A stretch of 64,000 bases of DNA. Origin: an uncultured Roseburia sp. (GTDB lineage Bacteria; Bacillota; Clostridia; Lachnospirales; Lachnospiraceae). Each line of letters starts with the position of its first letter. The first letter of the stretch is position 1. The DNA is taken from the NCBI GenBank assembly GCA_910587865.1, contig CAJUNX010000010.1:1-64000 (forward strand), read 5' to 3'. A program made the translations under genes and the position numbers. Below, piece after piece: positions 8,278-17,073 of this stretch. The notes beneath the pieces were generated by a model. It was not told the DNA's origin. It saw only the letters and a program-made list of their open reading frames with translations, and searched no databases.

Positions 8278-8314
8278 AAAAAAGCCGCTGCAGAATCGTT
8301 CATCCCGCAGCGGC
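8278..8314 (-). terminator. Intrinsic terminator after spoIVA
   Basis: On the minus strand GCCGCTGC and GCAGCGGC (8307-8314 and 8284-8291) form an 8-bp stem followed by TTTTTT, about 30 bases after the spoIVA stop. Confidence 0.8.
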
Positions 8315-8343
8315 CCTTCCTTATGTATGGCATCCGGCAGTCA

Positions 8344-9828
8344 TCAAAGTATGATGCACACCATCCCGCCGTTGTTGTCGTTTACAATCTTCTGCATCGT
8401 ATCCTGCAGCTTCATCTGACACTCGTCGTCCATCATCGCTATCTTGCTGCGGATTCCGTCTTCCATCAGCTCGCCCACGGATTTGCCGAAGATATTGGTT
8501 TCCCAGGCGCCCTCCTCGCTCTGCTGCCCTTCTTTGATGTAGGAAATCAGATCATTCGCCTGCTCCTCACTCCCCACAATCGGCGCGATCTCGGTCTCGA
8601 TATTCGCCTTGATCATATGGATGGAAGGGGACACCGCACGCATCTTTACGCCGAATTTATTGCCGTGCCGGATCAGTACCGGCTCTTCCATCTTAATATC
8701 GGAAAGCCCGGGACCGACCACACTGTAGCCTTTCATCTGTACCGCCTCGAATGCATCCGCCACCTTCTCGTAGGCCACCTTGCGCTCCGCGAGTTCCCGG
8801 ATCAGAGAGATCAGCTCATACTCTCCCGAAATCGGCACGCCGGCCAGCTCGCTCATATTCTCATAGTAATACTTTTCAGCGAGATCCATGCGGATCCGCA
8901 CACATCCGTTTGCAGGATCGAGCTCCTCCACCTTAATCTTCGATATGTACTGTTCCGGGGCAAACGTCTGCGCGTAGACATCGCCCGTGCGCTGCATACC
9001 TCCTAAGATTCCGGAGGCCGTGCGGATGATCTCCGCCTTCATCGGGTGCTCCGCCTCGAGCATTTCCGCCCACTTTGGAATGAAAAATTCCACGCGCACC
9101 ACCGGGAATTCATAGAGCAGCTGTTCCAGAATCTGATTCGCGTCATCCCTGCGCAGCTGCTCACAGTTGACCGGGACGACCGGCCGGCGGTACTTCTCCT
9201 TTAATTCCTCCGCGAGCCGCGTCGTCTCCTCGCTGTAAGGTTTCTGGGAATTCAGCACAATCACATAGGGCTTTCCGATGCCCTCTAACTCCCGGATCGT
9301 CGTCTCCTCCGCCTCCACGTAGTTCTCCCGCGCAAGCTCGCCGATCGAGCCGTCCGTCGTGACCACGATCCCGACTGTCGCGTGGTCCCGGATCACCTTC
9401 TGCGTCCCGACCGACGCAGCCTCCACAAACGGGATCTCGTAATCAAACCAGGGCGTTTTCACCATGCGGTTCGCGTCCCCCTCCATGTGCCCGGACGCGC
9501 CCTCCACCATAAAGCCCACACAGTCGATCAGACGCACGGAGACCTTCGTGTCGTCGCCGAGCGAGATTTCCGCGGCATCCTTCGGGATGAATTTCGGCTC
9601 GGTGGTCATAATCGTTTTTCCCTGCGCGGACTGCGGCAGCTCGTCAGTCGTCCGCTCCCTGCTATGTACATCTTCCATGAAGGGAAGCACCATCAGATCC
9701 ATAAAACGCTTGATAAACGTGGATTTGCCGGTGCGGACCGGGCCGACGATCCCAAGATACACCTCGCCGTTGGTGCGGGTTTTTATATCTTTGTACAGAT
9801 CAAATTCTTTTTTACTGCTTGTGTCCAT
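8344..9828 (-). CDS. spoIVA: Stage IV sporulation protein A
   Basis: 494 residues from the ATG at 9828, seven bases after GGAAGGGG; an upstream in-frame extension lacks a ribosome binding site and does not fit the family's usual length of about 490. Known SpoIVA is a mother-cell ATPase that polymerises on the forespore surface as the base of the spore coat. A Walker A motif GPVRTGKST is at about 29-37, followed by the family-typical DCVGFMVEGA and VVTTDGSIGEL, and the C-terminal GGMVCIIL resembles the membrane-proximal tail needed for anchoring. A sigma-E-like promoter lies upstream. It marks the host as an endospore former. Confidence 0.97.
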   Translation of the reverse strand: MDTSSKKEFDLYKDIKTRTNGEVYLGIVGPVRTGKSTFIKRFMDLMVLPFMEDVHSRERTTDELPQSAQGKTIMTTEPKFIPKDAAEISLGDDTKVSVRLIDCVGFMVEGASGHMEGDANRMVKTPWFDYEIPFVEAASVGTQKVIRDHATVGIVVTTDGSIGELARENYVEAEETTIRELEGIGKPYVIVLNSQKPYSEETTRLAEELKEKYRRPVVPVNCEQLRRDDANQILEQLLYEFPVVRVEFFIPKWAEMLEAEHPMKAEIIRTASGILGGMQRTGDVYAQTFAPEQYISKIKVEELDPANGCVRIRMDLAEKYYYENMSELAGVPISGEYELISLIRELAERKVAYEKVADAFEAVQMKGYSVVGPGLSDIKMEEPVLIRHGNKFGVKMRAVSPSIHMIKANIETEIAPIVGSEEQANDLISYIKEGQQSEEGAWETNIFGKSVGELMEDGIRSKIAMMDDECQMKLQDTMQKIVNDNNGGMVCIIL

Positions 9829-9854
9829 AAACATACCCCTTCCGTATTTACTAA

Positions 9855-9883
9855 AATGTATGAGAAGGATATGGCATTTATTC
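9855..9883 (-). promoter_or_regulatory. Sigma-E-like promoter of spoIVA
   Basis: On the minus strand GAATAAA (9877-9883), a 14-base spacer, then CATACATT (9855-9862). This fits the mother-cell sigma-E pattern known from Bacillus (-35 near GAATAWW, -10 near CATAcaaT, 14-base spacing) and lies about 27 bases before the chosen start. Confidence 0.65.
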
Positions 9884-10020
9884 CTTGAAATATGGATTGG
9901 CCACGGGTAAGATGGAACGTAGGCAAAGCACCCGAAGCGCACGATAAAGATACAATAACAGGATCACGTGAAAGATACCGCTGACGTGATCACATGATAC
10001 AGAAAGGATCACAGACCTAT

Positions 10021-10506
10021 ATGAAGATACGACACGCCTCCTTAAGCGATCTGGCCGCCATGCAGCAGATCTACGCCTGCGCGCGGGAACAGATGAGACA
10101 GAACGGAAATCCTTCCCAGTGGGGGAACAGCAGTCCCGCCACGGACATCCTGCTTCGTGATATCCGTGACGGCAACAGCTATCTGCTTCTGACAGATGAC
10201 CGCCCCTGCGGCGCGTTCTCCCTCCTGACCGGCGACGATCCGACCTACGCCGTGATTGAGGACGGACACTGGCCAAACGACCTGCCCTACGGCACGATCC
10301 ACCGCCTCGCGGGAGACGGCACGGCAGGAGGCATCTTCCGCGCCTGCCTGGCCTTCTGCGAATCCGTGATCCCCAATCTGCGCGCCGACACGCACCCGGA
10401 CAACCATATCATGCGGCATCTGCTCGAATCAAACGGTTTCATGCGCTGCGGCATCATCTATGTGGAGGATAAAACGCCGCGCATCGCCTACCAGAAGACA
10501 GTGTGA
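10021..10506 (+). CDS. GNAT family N-acetyltransferase
   Basis: 161 residues from the ATG at 10021 (MKIRHASLSDLAAMQQIYAC), a typical GNAT opening. AGAAAGGA lies 12 bases upstream; the earlier ATG at 9994 has no ribosome binding site. The central HRLAGDG and the C-terminal LRADTHPDNHIMRHLLESNG match the acetyl-CoA-binding core and the N-x-x-M-x-x-L-x-x-x-G-F signature. Substrate is unknown. Its 3' end overlaps the 3' end of the convergent malQ gene by 53 bp, which is unusual. Confidence 0.85.
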   Translation: MKIRHASLSDLAAMQQIYACAREQMRQNGNPSQWGNSSPATDILLRDIRDGNSYLLLTDDRPCGAFSLLTGDDPTYAVIEDGHWPNDLPYGTIHRLAGDGTAGGIFRACLAFCESVIPNLRADTHPDNHIMRHLLESNGFMRCGIIYVEDKTPRIAYQKTV

Positions 10507-12118
10507 TTCCGCCTCTCTGCATCCCGGGCTTTTTGCTCACCCGGCCGGGACGCACCCCGTAATGCGGCATATCCGCGGCAGGGCTTTTTCTGGCTCTCTC
10601 CGGCTGACTGCCGCACGCCCCGGGCTTTTTCATCCCTTCTCTGACTCTTCCGTACATTTCCATATACCGGTAGAGCTTCTCTGCAAGCGCATCACTGATC
10701 TGCCCGGGAAGCGCGCGCCACTGCCAGTTGTCCCCGAGCGTCGAAGGCGTATTCATCCTGCCCTCCGAACCGATCCCGATCAAATCCTGCATCGGAACGA
10801 TCGCAAGCTCTCCGACCGAGGACCAGGCGCCGCGCATCATGCCCCAGTTGTATCCCTCCTCCTCCGTGAGATTCAGATACTCTTTTGCAAACCGCACACT
10901 CTCGGGCGGCGCCGTCTCCATCCATCCGAGCAGGGTATCGTTGTCATGGGTGCCGGTGTAGACCACACAGTGCGGCCCGTAGGTGTGCGGCAGATAATTG
11001 CTGCCCTCCCTCGAATCAAACGCAAACTGGATCACCTTCATGCCCGGAAAGCCCGAATCCTCGACAAGCTGCAGTACGGAAGGCGTCAGAAAGCCCAGGT
11101 CCTCGACAATGATGTCAAGCCTGCCGAGCGTCTCCTCCAGCGCCCGAAACAGATCCATGCCGGGTCCCGTCCGCCATTCGCCGTTTCTGGCGGTATCGTC
11201 CGCCGCCGGGATCGCATAATAGGAATCAAACCCGCGGAAATGATCGATGCGCACGATGTCATAGAGCCGCGCCATCGCCGCGATCCGCTTCGTCCACCAG
11301 GTATAGTGATCCCGCTTCATCACATCCCAGCGAAACAGCGGATTGCCCCAAAGCTGTCCGTCCGCGGAAAAGGCGTCCGGCGGACATCCCGCAACGTCAA
11401 TCGGATTTAAGTCCTCATCCAGGTAAAACTGTTCCGGATTCGCCCACACGTCGGCGCTGTCCCCGGCTACATAGATCGGCGTATCCCCGATGATGCGGAT
11501 TCCAATGCTGTTCACATAGGACTTTAAGCTTCTCCACTGTTTGAAAAACAGATACTGCAGCATCTGATAAAACCGGATATCCTCTGCATGGTTCTTTCGC
11601 GCGGCGGCGAGCGCCTCCGGCTCTCTCCTCTTAAGCGCCAGATCCCAGGAAAACCAGGCGGCGCCGTCATTTTCGTCCTTTAACGCCATAAACAGTGCGT
11701 ACTCGTCAAGCCACTCCGCCTCCCGCCTGCAAAATCCCGCAAAATCAGCCGGCCGCTTCTCCTCAAACCGCACAAATGCCCTGCGCAAAAGCGCATAGCG
11801 GGAACGGTACATCGTGCCGTAGTCCACCCGGCAGGGATCGTCGCCCCAGGGAAAAGACCCGCACTCCTCCTCCGTCAGAAGCCCTGACTCACACAGCATC
11901 TTCAGATCGATAAAATAGGGATTCCCGGCAAAGCTCGAAAACGACTGGTACGGGGAATCCCCGTAGCTCGTCGGACACACCGGCAGAATCTGCCAGTAGC
12001 TCTGCCCCGACTTTGCCAGAAAGTCCGCAAACCTTCTCGCCTCCCGCCCCATCGTGCCGATCCCGTACGGGGACGGCAGAGAGGAAATATGCATCAACAC
12101 ACCGCTGCTTCTCGTCAT
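10454..12118 (-). CDS. malQ: 4-alpha-glucanotransferase (amylomaltase, GH77) with extra C-terminal tail
   Basis: 554 residues. Transfers glucan segments between maltodextrins in the cytoplasm. Diagnostic motifs are intact: IRIIGDTPIYVA, the nucleophile region RIDHFRGFDSYYAIP, the acid/base region IVEDLGFLTPSV, and GTHDNDT. Family members are usually about 490-500 residues and end near the KLYRYMEMYGR helix; here about 55 more residues follow, rich in Arg, Gly, Pro and Ser, from DNA with repeated CGGGCTTTTT blocks. The tail is probably read-through into former spacer. Last gene of the sugar importer operon (143 bases after the second permease), which supports maltodextrin as the imported sugar. 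Confidence 0.95.
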   Translation of the reverse strand: MTRSSGVLMHISSLPSPYGIGTMGREARRFADFLAKSGQSYWQILPVCPTSYGDSPYQSFSSFAGNPYFIDLKMLCESGLLTEEECGSFPWGDDPCRVDYGTMYRSRYALLRRAFVRFEEKRPADFAGFCRREAEWLDEYALFMALKDENDGAAWFSWDLALKRREPEALAAARKNHAEDIRFYQMLQYLFFKQWRSLKSYVNSIGIRIIGDTPIYVAGDSADVWANPEQFYLDEDLNPIDVAGCPPDAFSADGQLWGNPLFRWDVMKRDHYTWWTKRIAAMARLYDIVRIDHFRGFDSYYAIPAADDTARNGEWRTGPGMDLFRALEETLGRLDIIVEDLGFLTPSVLQLVEDSGFPGMKVIQFAFDSREGSNYLPHTYGPHCVVYTGTHDNDTLLGWMETAPPESVRFAKEYLNLTEEEGYNWGMMRGAWSSVGELAIVPMQDLIGIGSEGRMNTPSTLGDNWQWRALPGQISDALAEKLYRYMEMYGRVREGMKKPGACGSQPERARKSPAADMPHYGVRPGRVSKKPGMQRGGITLSSGRRCAAFYPPHR

Positions 12119-12261
12119 CCTTGTCCTCTTTTCTGTAGTGGGATACGCCCAAAGCGTTCCTGTGCCTACCTGTTTTCTTTTCCTTATTCTGCCATACGGA
12201 AGCTTCGTTTGTCAATTATCTTTACGATCTGCCGCCCGCCGCGGGAAAACAGGAGGACAAA

Positions 12262-13131
12262 TCACCCCTTGACCGCGCCCGCGACCACGCCGCGGATGAT
12301 ATACCGCTGGCACGACGCATAAAACACGATGACCGGCACGATAGCAAGCACCAGCATCGCCATCATCGTCCCCCAGTCCACAGCGCCGTAGCCGCCTTTC
12401 AGGTACTGGATCACGATCGGAATCGTCTTGTATTTTTTCAGATCCAGCACCAGATACGGCAGCAGATAATCATTCCAGATCCACATCGCCTGCAGAATCG
12501 CCACCGTGATCGTCGTGGGTTTCATGATCGGGAATACCACCCAAAAAAAAGTCTGCAGCGGCGTGCAGCCGTCTATCATGGCGGCCTCCTCGATCTCTAA
12601 CGGAATGCTCTTTACAAATCCGCAGAACATAAACACGGCGAGACCTGCCCCGAATCCCAGATACACGGGAATGATCCCGACCGGGCTGCCAAGGCGCATC
12701 AGATTCGCCAGTTTGGACAGCGGAAACATCACCATCTGAAACGGCACGATCATGGAGAACAGGCACAGCGTATAGATCGCCGCGCTCACCCTGTCGTGCA
12801 CCCGCGTGAGATACCAGGCGCACATCGAGGTGCACAGAAGGATCACGGCCACCGATCCGACCGTGATGATCACCGAATTTTTCGCCGCCGAAAAGAAATC
12901 CGTCTTTTCCACGCCGTTCACGAAATTGCGGATCCCGAAAAACGACCGGGCATCCGGCAGCCGAAACGGCTCTCTGGTGATGAACGCTTTCTTTTTGAAC
13001 GCATTGATTCCCACAAGATATACCGGATACAGCCATGCGGCCGAGAGCACCGAAAAAAGAATCGTACCGATCCAGCCGTGCTTCGCGCGCCGCAGCGAAC
13101 TCACCTGATTTTCGTCCCTTTGCTTTGCCAT
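12262..13131 (-). CDS. Carbohydrate ABC transporter permease, MalG type
   Basis: 289 residues with six predicted membrane helices; the first (about 22-42) is followed by the extracellular segment. The EAA loop that contacts the ATPase is EIEEAAMIDGCTPLQTFFWV. Its start codon overlaps the stop of the MalF-type gene (TAATG), so the two are translationally coupled. With the binding protein and the partner permease it forms a CUT1-type importer. No ATPase gene is in the operon, so a shared MsmK-like ATPase elsewhere is likely. Confidence 0.93.
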   Translation of the reverse strand: MAKQRDENQVSSLRRAKHGWIGTILFSVLSAAWLYPVYLVGINAFKKKAFITREPFRLPDARSFFGIRNFVNGVEKTDFFSAAKNSVIITVGSVAVILLCTSMCAWYLTRVHDRVSAAIYTLCLFSMIVPFQMVMFPLSKLANLMRLGSPVGIIPVYLGFGAGLAVFMFCGFVKSIPLEIEEAAMIDGCTPLQTFFWVVFPIMKPTTITVAILQAMWIWNDYLLPYLVLDLKKYKTIPIVIQYLKGGYGAVDWGTMMAMLVLAIVPVIVFYASCQRYIIRGVVAGAVKG

Positions 13132-13973
13132 TACTGCTGCACCTCCCTGCTCTTTGTGAACCGGTTCTGCACCAGCGCGATCGCCGCTACGATCAGGAAG
13201 AAGACGACCGCCTTCGCCTGGCCGGCGCCCTCCCAGCCGGTTCTCGCATAAAACGTCTCAAAGATATTGAGCGCGAGCATCTGGGAGCGGTTTGAAGGTT
13301 CCCCGGCCGTCAGCGCCAGATTCTGGTCAAACAGCTTAAACGAATTGGTCAGTGTCAGAAACGTGCAGATCGTGACCGACGGCATCACCATGGGTATGAT
13401 TACATTTGTCAGAAGCGTTCCGGCCGGCGCGCCGTCCATCTTTGCCGCCTCAATCAGCTCATCCGGAATGTTCTGAATCCCTGCGATATAAATCATCATC
13501 ATATACCCGGTCTGCTGCCAGTTCATCAGGATCACCAGCCCGAAAAAACCATAGGCAGACGAGTAGGTGAGCGTCTTTCCGAACCGCTCCAGGACACCGT
13601 TTAAGAGAATCTGCCAGATATACCCCAGCACAATGCCGCCGATCAGGTTCGGCATGAAAAAAACGGTGCGGAACAGGTTCGTCCCCCGGATCCCCTTCGT
13701 CAGAAGCATCGCGATCGTAAAGGCAGCCACATTGATCGTGATCACCGACACAATGGTAAAGAGCGCCGTATACCACAGCGCATGGACAAACGTGGCATCC
13801 GAAAAAATCTTCCGATAATTGCCAAGCCCGGTAAACACCGCATCCGTCACCGTCGTAAACCTGCAGAAAGACAGACCGATCCCCATCAGAAAGGGGAGAA
13901 GAAATCCTGCAGTAAACGCGATAAGTGTAGGAAGCACAAATATAAAAAACTGTTTTCGAATCGCTTTCTCCAT
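13131..13973 (-). CDS. Carbohydrate ABC transporter permease, MalF type
   Basis: 280 residues, six predicted membrane helices, starting about nine bases after the binding-protein stop. The EAA loop is ELIEAAKMDGAPAGTLLTNV. Short N-terminus without the long extra loop of enterobacterial MalF, as is usual in Firmicutes. Pairs with the downstream permease to form the membrane channel of a CUT1 sugar importer; the malQ gene at the operon end suggests alpha-glucans as substrate. Confidence 0.93.
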   Translation of the reverse strand: MEKAIRKQFFIFVLPTLIAFTAGFLLPFLMGIGLSFCRFTTVTDAVFTGLGNYRKIFSDATFVHALWYTALFTIVSVITINVAAFTIAMLLTKGIRGTNLFRTVFFMPNLIGGIVLGYIWQILLNGVLERFGKTLTYSSAYGFFGLVILMNWQQTGYMMMIYIAGIQNIPDELIEAAKMDGAPAGTLLTNVIIPMVMPSVTICTFLTLTNSFKLFDQNLALTAGEPSNRSQMLALNIFETFYARTGWEGAGQAKAVVFFLIVAAIALVQNRFTKSREVQQ

Positions 13974-13982
13974 ATGCGCTAC

Positions 13983-15431
13983 CTACCTGTGCGACGCCGC
14001 ATACTCTTCTGCCCAGCCGTCCACAAACGCGGACACCACGTTATCCCACGATCCGGTCCCCTGAGCATATTCTAACAGCGCGGAACCGACGCCGTTCTTC
14101 CATGTCTCGGAGGGAATCGTCGAAAAATTCCAGGTGACCGGCGTCCTCCCCTCCGCCGTGTACGCGGCATCCGCCCGGATAAAGACATTGTCCGCCGTAT
14201 ACTCCTCGCCAAACGTGTCAAACGGTGTGGTAAATCCCATGCTGTTCGCCATGGCATCACGCCCCTCGTCCGAAGTAATCACCCAGTTCAGGAAGTCGAG
14301 CGTCGCCTGCTGATCCCCGGCAGATGCCTGGCTGTTCACACACCAGTAGTTCTCGGAGCCGGTGCACAGTCCCTGATTTTCCTCACCTTCAACGCCGATA
14401 TAGACCGGCATCATGCTCATATCCTCCGCCGTCACAAGGTATCCGTTATCCGGGTTCGTCAGATTGCCGTACTCCCAGGTGCCGTTCTGGTAAAACACGG
14501 CCTCCTCCATACCGAATTCAGACTCCGCCTCATCCCCTGTTTTGCCCGAGAGCAGCCCCGGCTCACAGGTCGCATCCGTGATATACAGATCCCATATCTG
14601 TTTGTAATGGTTCAGATAGGTTCCCTCGATCGCATCGGTACTGCTGATCCCGCGGTCTCTGTATTCATAGTAGATCGGCAGATTCGCCAGATGCGTCTTA
14701 AACCGCCAGTCCGACGAACCGTCCATCCCCGCTGAGGTAAACGCACCTTTCAGCTCATAGCCGAACGTGTCGTTCAGCTCCTCCTTCCTCTCCTGAATGT
14801 CGTCCGCGACCGCCTTTAACGTCTCAAAGCTGCGAATCTCCTCCGGTGCGGATATCACCGCATCGTCCAGCGTGCAGTAATCGTTCAGGATCTTCTTATT
14901 ATAGATAATCCCGTAGGTCTCGATCGCATACGCGATCCCGGCCACCTCCCCGGCATCATTTTTTAACGCGTAGTCCTCACTGGTCAGATGGGAGTATAAT
15001 GCACTGTCCGAGAGATCCATGCAGTATTTCTCCCAGTTTCTGAGTCCGACCGGCCCGTTCACCTGAAAAAGCGTGGGCGCATCCGTCTTTGCGATCTCGG
15101 ACTTTAACGTCTGTTCATACGTGCCGTCCGCAGCGGTGATTACGACCACCTCCACGCCGGTCTGATCGGTATAGCGCTCCGCCAGCTTTTGCCAGGCATC
15201 GTTCTGCTCCGGTTTAAAATTGAGATAATACACCGAGCCCTCCCCGGAAGAAGGCGTGTTCCCGGATATTCCGTTTCCCGGCGCTTCGGTCCCCTCCGTT
15301 GTCTGCTGCACGGCATCCGCCGCGCTGCCGCCCGGCGTCCTCTCATCATCCGTCTCCTTTTTTCCGCAGCCGGCAAACGCGGACACTGCCACGGCAGCTG
15401 CCAGCATGACGGATATTGTATTTCGTTTCAT
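13983..15431 (-). CDS. Sugar-binding lipoprotein of the ABC importer
   Basis: 482 residues from the ATG at 15431, nine bases after GGAGG; a GTG three codons earlier overlaps the ribosome binding site. Signal peptide and lipobox (SAFAGC, Cys22) are followed by an acidic Gly/Thr-rich linker and a family 1 solute-binding fold (YYLNFKPEQNDAWQKLAERY, NWVITSDEGRDAM). It captures the sugar outside the cell and delivers it to the two permeases encoded next. The promoter must lie inside or beyond the family B repeat that begins 31 bp upstream. The longer than usual size (about 420-450 typical) is mostly the linker. Confidence 0.92.
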   Translation of the reverse strand: MKRNTISVMLAAAVAVSAFAGCGKKETDDERTPGGSAADAVQQTTEGTEAPGNGISGNTPSSGEGSVYYLNFKPEQNDAWQKLAERYTDQTGVEVVVITAADGTYEQTLKSEIAKTDAPTLFQVNGPVGLRNWEKYCMDLSDSALYSHLTSEDYALKNDAGEVAGIAYAIETYGIIYNKKILNDYCTLDDAVISAPEEIRSFETLKAVADDIQERKEELNDTFGYELKGAFTSAGMDGSSDWRFKTHLANLPIYYEYRDRGISSTDAIEGTYLNHYKQIWDLYITDATCEPGLLSGKTGDEAESEFGMEEAVFYQNGTWEYGNLTNPDNGYLVTAEDMSMMPVYIGVEGEENQGLCTGSENYWCVNSQASAGDQQATLDFLNWVITSDEGRDAMANSMGFTTPFDTFGEEYTADNVFIRADAAYTAEGRTPVTWNFSTIPSETWKNGVGSALLEYAQGTGSWDNVVSAFVDGWAEEYAASHR

Positions 15432-15461
15432 CGCAATCACCCTCCTGTTTCTGAATACTAT

Positions 15462-15654
15462 GATGCCAGGTGAGGAAGGTCATGTGTTTCACGCAAGCGT
15501 GAAACCGCATGACTTTGTGGCCCGCCAAACATGAGAAAGCAGCTGTTTTTCACAGGAAAATGAGCGGATTTCGAATGTTTTTCGGATTTCGGGAATGTGA
15601 AACACGCAGAAATCCGAAGGCATCATGGGGTCAGATGCTTTTGACCCCAACATC
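15462..15654 (+). repeat. Repeat family B, full copy (B1)
   Basis: 193 bp, starting GATGCCAGG and ending CCCCAACATC, flanked by direct repeats ATACTAT (15455-15461 and 15655-15661). Internal hairpins include GTTTCACGC/GCGTGAAAC and GGGGTCA/TGACCCC. About 90% like the copy at 29.8 kb by eye. Short ORFs across it are spurious. It lies 31 bp upstream of the sugar-binding lipoprotein start. Confidence 0.8.
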
Positions 15655-15727
15655 ATACTATATAGAGTGATCCGATTTTCGCGAATTATTCGTGTTCGGA
15701 CGCAGATAAAAACCGGCCGCAAAAAAA

Positions 15728-16621
15728 TCAGTCCGTCCGCCGGAGCTTCGCAGCCGCACGCCGCGAGATACGCATACATTCGGAAATGTAGCTCATGCTA
15801 AGCACCAGCCAGATCACAGTCGTCATGACGACCGCCGCCAGCCCCATCCCCCATGCGAGCATTCCGGTCACAGAGAATATCCAGCAGATCATGCAGGCCA
15901 TCTGGGTCGCCCGGTAGGAACGGTAGGATGCCTGCCAGATCTGCATCTGCTCCATCTCGTCACAGCTCTCCATCCAGCGCTTCTGAAAGTGCACGTCATA
16001 CACGCTCCCCCGCTTCTCCGGGTTCAGCTCTTTTGTCAGATTCACAAACCGCTTCTGCAGACGGACAATCAGCACCGCCATACAGCCAAACCCGGCAAAG
16101 ATCGCAAGAAGACGGATCAGAAAATCCGCTGTCTCCGGCGAGTCCATATCTATCGCCCACAGCCCCAGCGCAAAGAAAAAGAAGCCCGCAATCTGCCCGA
16201 TCACCGCAAGCGCCATGCCCATGCTCAGCACATCTTCCATCTCACCTGCCGTGGCCTCGTCCTCGCCGTCCCATCCGGCATACAGTCTGCGGTATCTGGC
16301 AGTCTGCCGTCCCCCGGCCAGAAAAAGACCGGCGGCGAGCGCAAGATTCAGCCAGGGCGCAGACAGCCGGATCGCATCAGAAAGCGGCTTAAAAAATGCC
16401 CCTCCCGTCCGTGCAAACTTCACCACGCAGAAGCCGATGGCCGCCCCCACTGCCGCGGAAAAAAGCAAAAGCCAGATATATTTCTTAAATGCTCTTTTAT
16501 CTTCCTGACAATTCTCCGTAATCTTCGCATCTTTCCATTGTTTCTGATCTGTCCCGTCCATCTGCTGCCCGTCCTCCTGCCCTGTCATACCGCTTCCGTT
16601 CTGACGTATGTCTCCCATCAT
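15728..16621 (-). CDS. DUF3169-like membrane protein paired with an XRE regulator
   Basis: 297 residues. A charged N-terminal stretch of about 45 residues precedes a membrane domain with roughly six helices (starting near IWLLLFSAAVGAAIGFCVV and ending near VVMTTVIWLVLSM). The conserved-looking central stretch FVNLTKELNPEKRGSVYDVHF and the coupling to a small XRE regulator resemble DUF3169 family proteins, whose function is unknown. Its ATG overlaps the regulator's stop codon (ATGA), so the two are translationally coupled. Family assignment is from memory of pattern and context; role could be stress or bacteriocin-related sensing, which is not shown here. Confidence 0.6.
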   Translation of the reverse strand: MMGDIRQNGSGMTGQEDGQQMDGTDQKQWKDAKITENCQEDKRAFKKYIWLLLFSAAVGAAIGFCVVKFARTGGAFFKPLSDAIRLSAPWLNLALAAGLFLAGGRQTARYRRLYAGWDGEDEATAGEMEDVLSMGMALAVIGQIAGFFFFALGLWAIDMDSPETADFLIRLLAIFAGFGCMAVLIVRLQKRFVNLTKELNPEKRGSVYDVHFQKRWMESCDEMEQMQIWQASYRSYRATQMACMICWIFSVTGMLAWGMGLAAVVMTTVIWLVLSMSYISECMRISRRAAAKLRRTD

Positions 16622-16851
16622 TCCTCACTCCTCTCTGCCTGCTCTCCGTCCTCTTCCTCGTAGCGAAACAGACGCTCCACAGGCACGCCGAATACACCGG
16701 CAAGCTTTAGCGCCAGTGTAACCGACGGCGAGTAATCGCCACGCTCGATCTGGCTGATCGTCTGTCTCGATACACCGACCATCCGCCCCATCTCAAACTG
16801 ATTGACCCCGAGTCTGGTCCGATATTCTTTCAGATGATTATGCAAAGGCAT
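16618..16851 (-). CDS. Small XRE-family (HTH_3) transcriptional regulator
   Basis: 77 residues from the ATG at 16851 (MPLHNHLKEYRTRLGVNQ), seven bases after GGGGAG. An in-frame ATG at 16893 overlaps the downstream operator and lies almost at the expected transcription start, so it is less likely. The helix-turn-helix is GVNQFEMGRMVGVSRQTISQ followed by IERGDYSPSVTLALKLA, the standard layout of the short YozG/XRE regulators that sit next to membrane-protein genes. The twin palindromes in its promoter point to autoregulation. Confidence 0.88.
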   Translation of the reverse strand: MPLHNHLKEYRTRLGVNQFEMGRMVGVSRQTISQIERGDYSPSVTLALKLAGVFGVPVERLFRYEEEDGEQAERSEE

Positions 16852-16874
16852 TCCTTCTCTCCCCGCTCTCTTAC

Positions 16875-16925
16875 TGACAACTTTTCTTGTCATTTCATTT
16901 TAGCATTGACAACTTTTCTTGTCAA
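16875..16925 (-). promoter_or_regulatory. Promoter with two palindromic operators for the XRE/DUF3169 operon
   Basis: On the minus strand a near-perfect promoter: TTGACA (16920-16925), 17 bases, TAAAAT (16897-16902). The palindrome TTGACAAGAAAAGTTGTCAA (16906-16925) includes the -35, and a second copy (16875-16892, lacking the outer bases) starts five bases after the -10. Two identical operators bracketing the promoter fit repression by the XRE protein encoded just downstream. Confidence 0.75.
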
Positions 16926-16998
16926 TATTTTATTTTCCGATCCCGCGCGCCAATGTTAGATCAAATGACGTTTTTTACGTATTATGTCAAACAATTCA

Positions 16999-17027
16999 TT
17001 GTAAGTATGTCAGAAAAGTGTTAAAAT
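16999..17027 (+). promoter_or_regulatory. Promoter of the CLC gene
   Basis: TTGTAA (16999-17004), 17-base spacer, TAAAAT (17022-17027), about 45 bases before the first ATG of the CLC gene. It is divergent from the XRE promoter. Confidence 0.55.
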
Positions 17028-17073
17028 TTATAGTAGAATGATTGCCTGCAGATACTGCGGGTACTGACAGATT

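Noticed and set aside
15489..15779. 96-codon frame containing ASDPMMPSDFCVF
   Set aside because: It is the minus-strand translation of repeat B1; the same peptide appears at 29819-30034 from B2.
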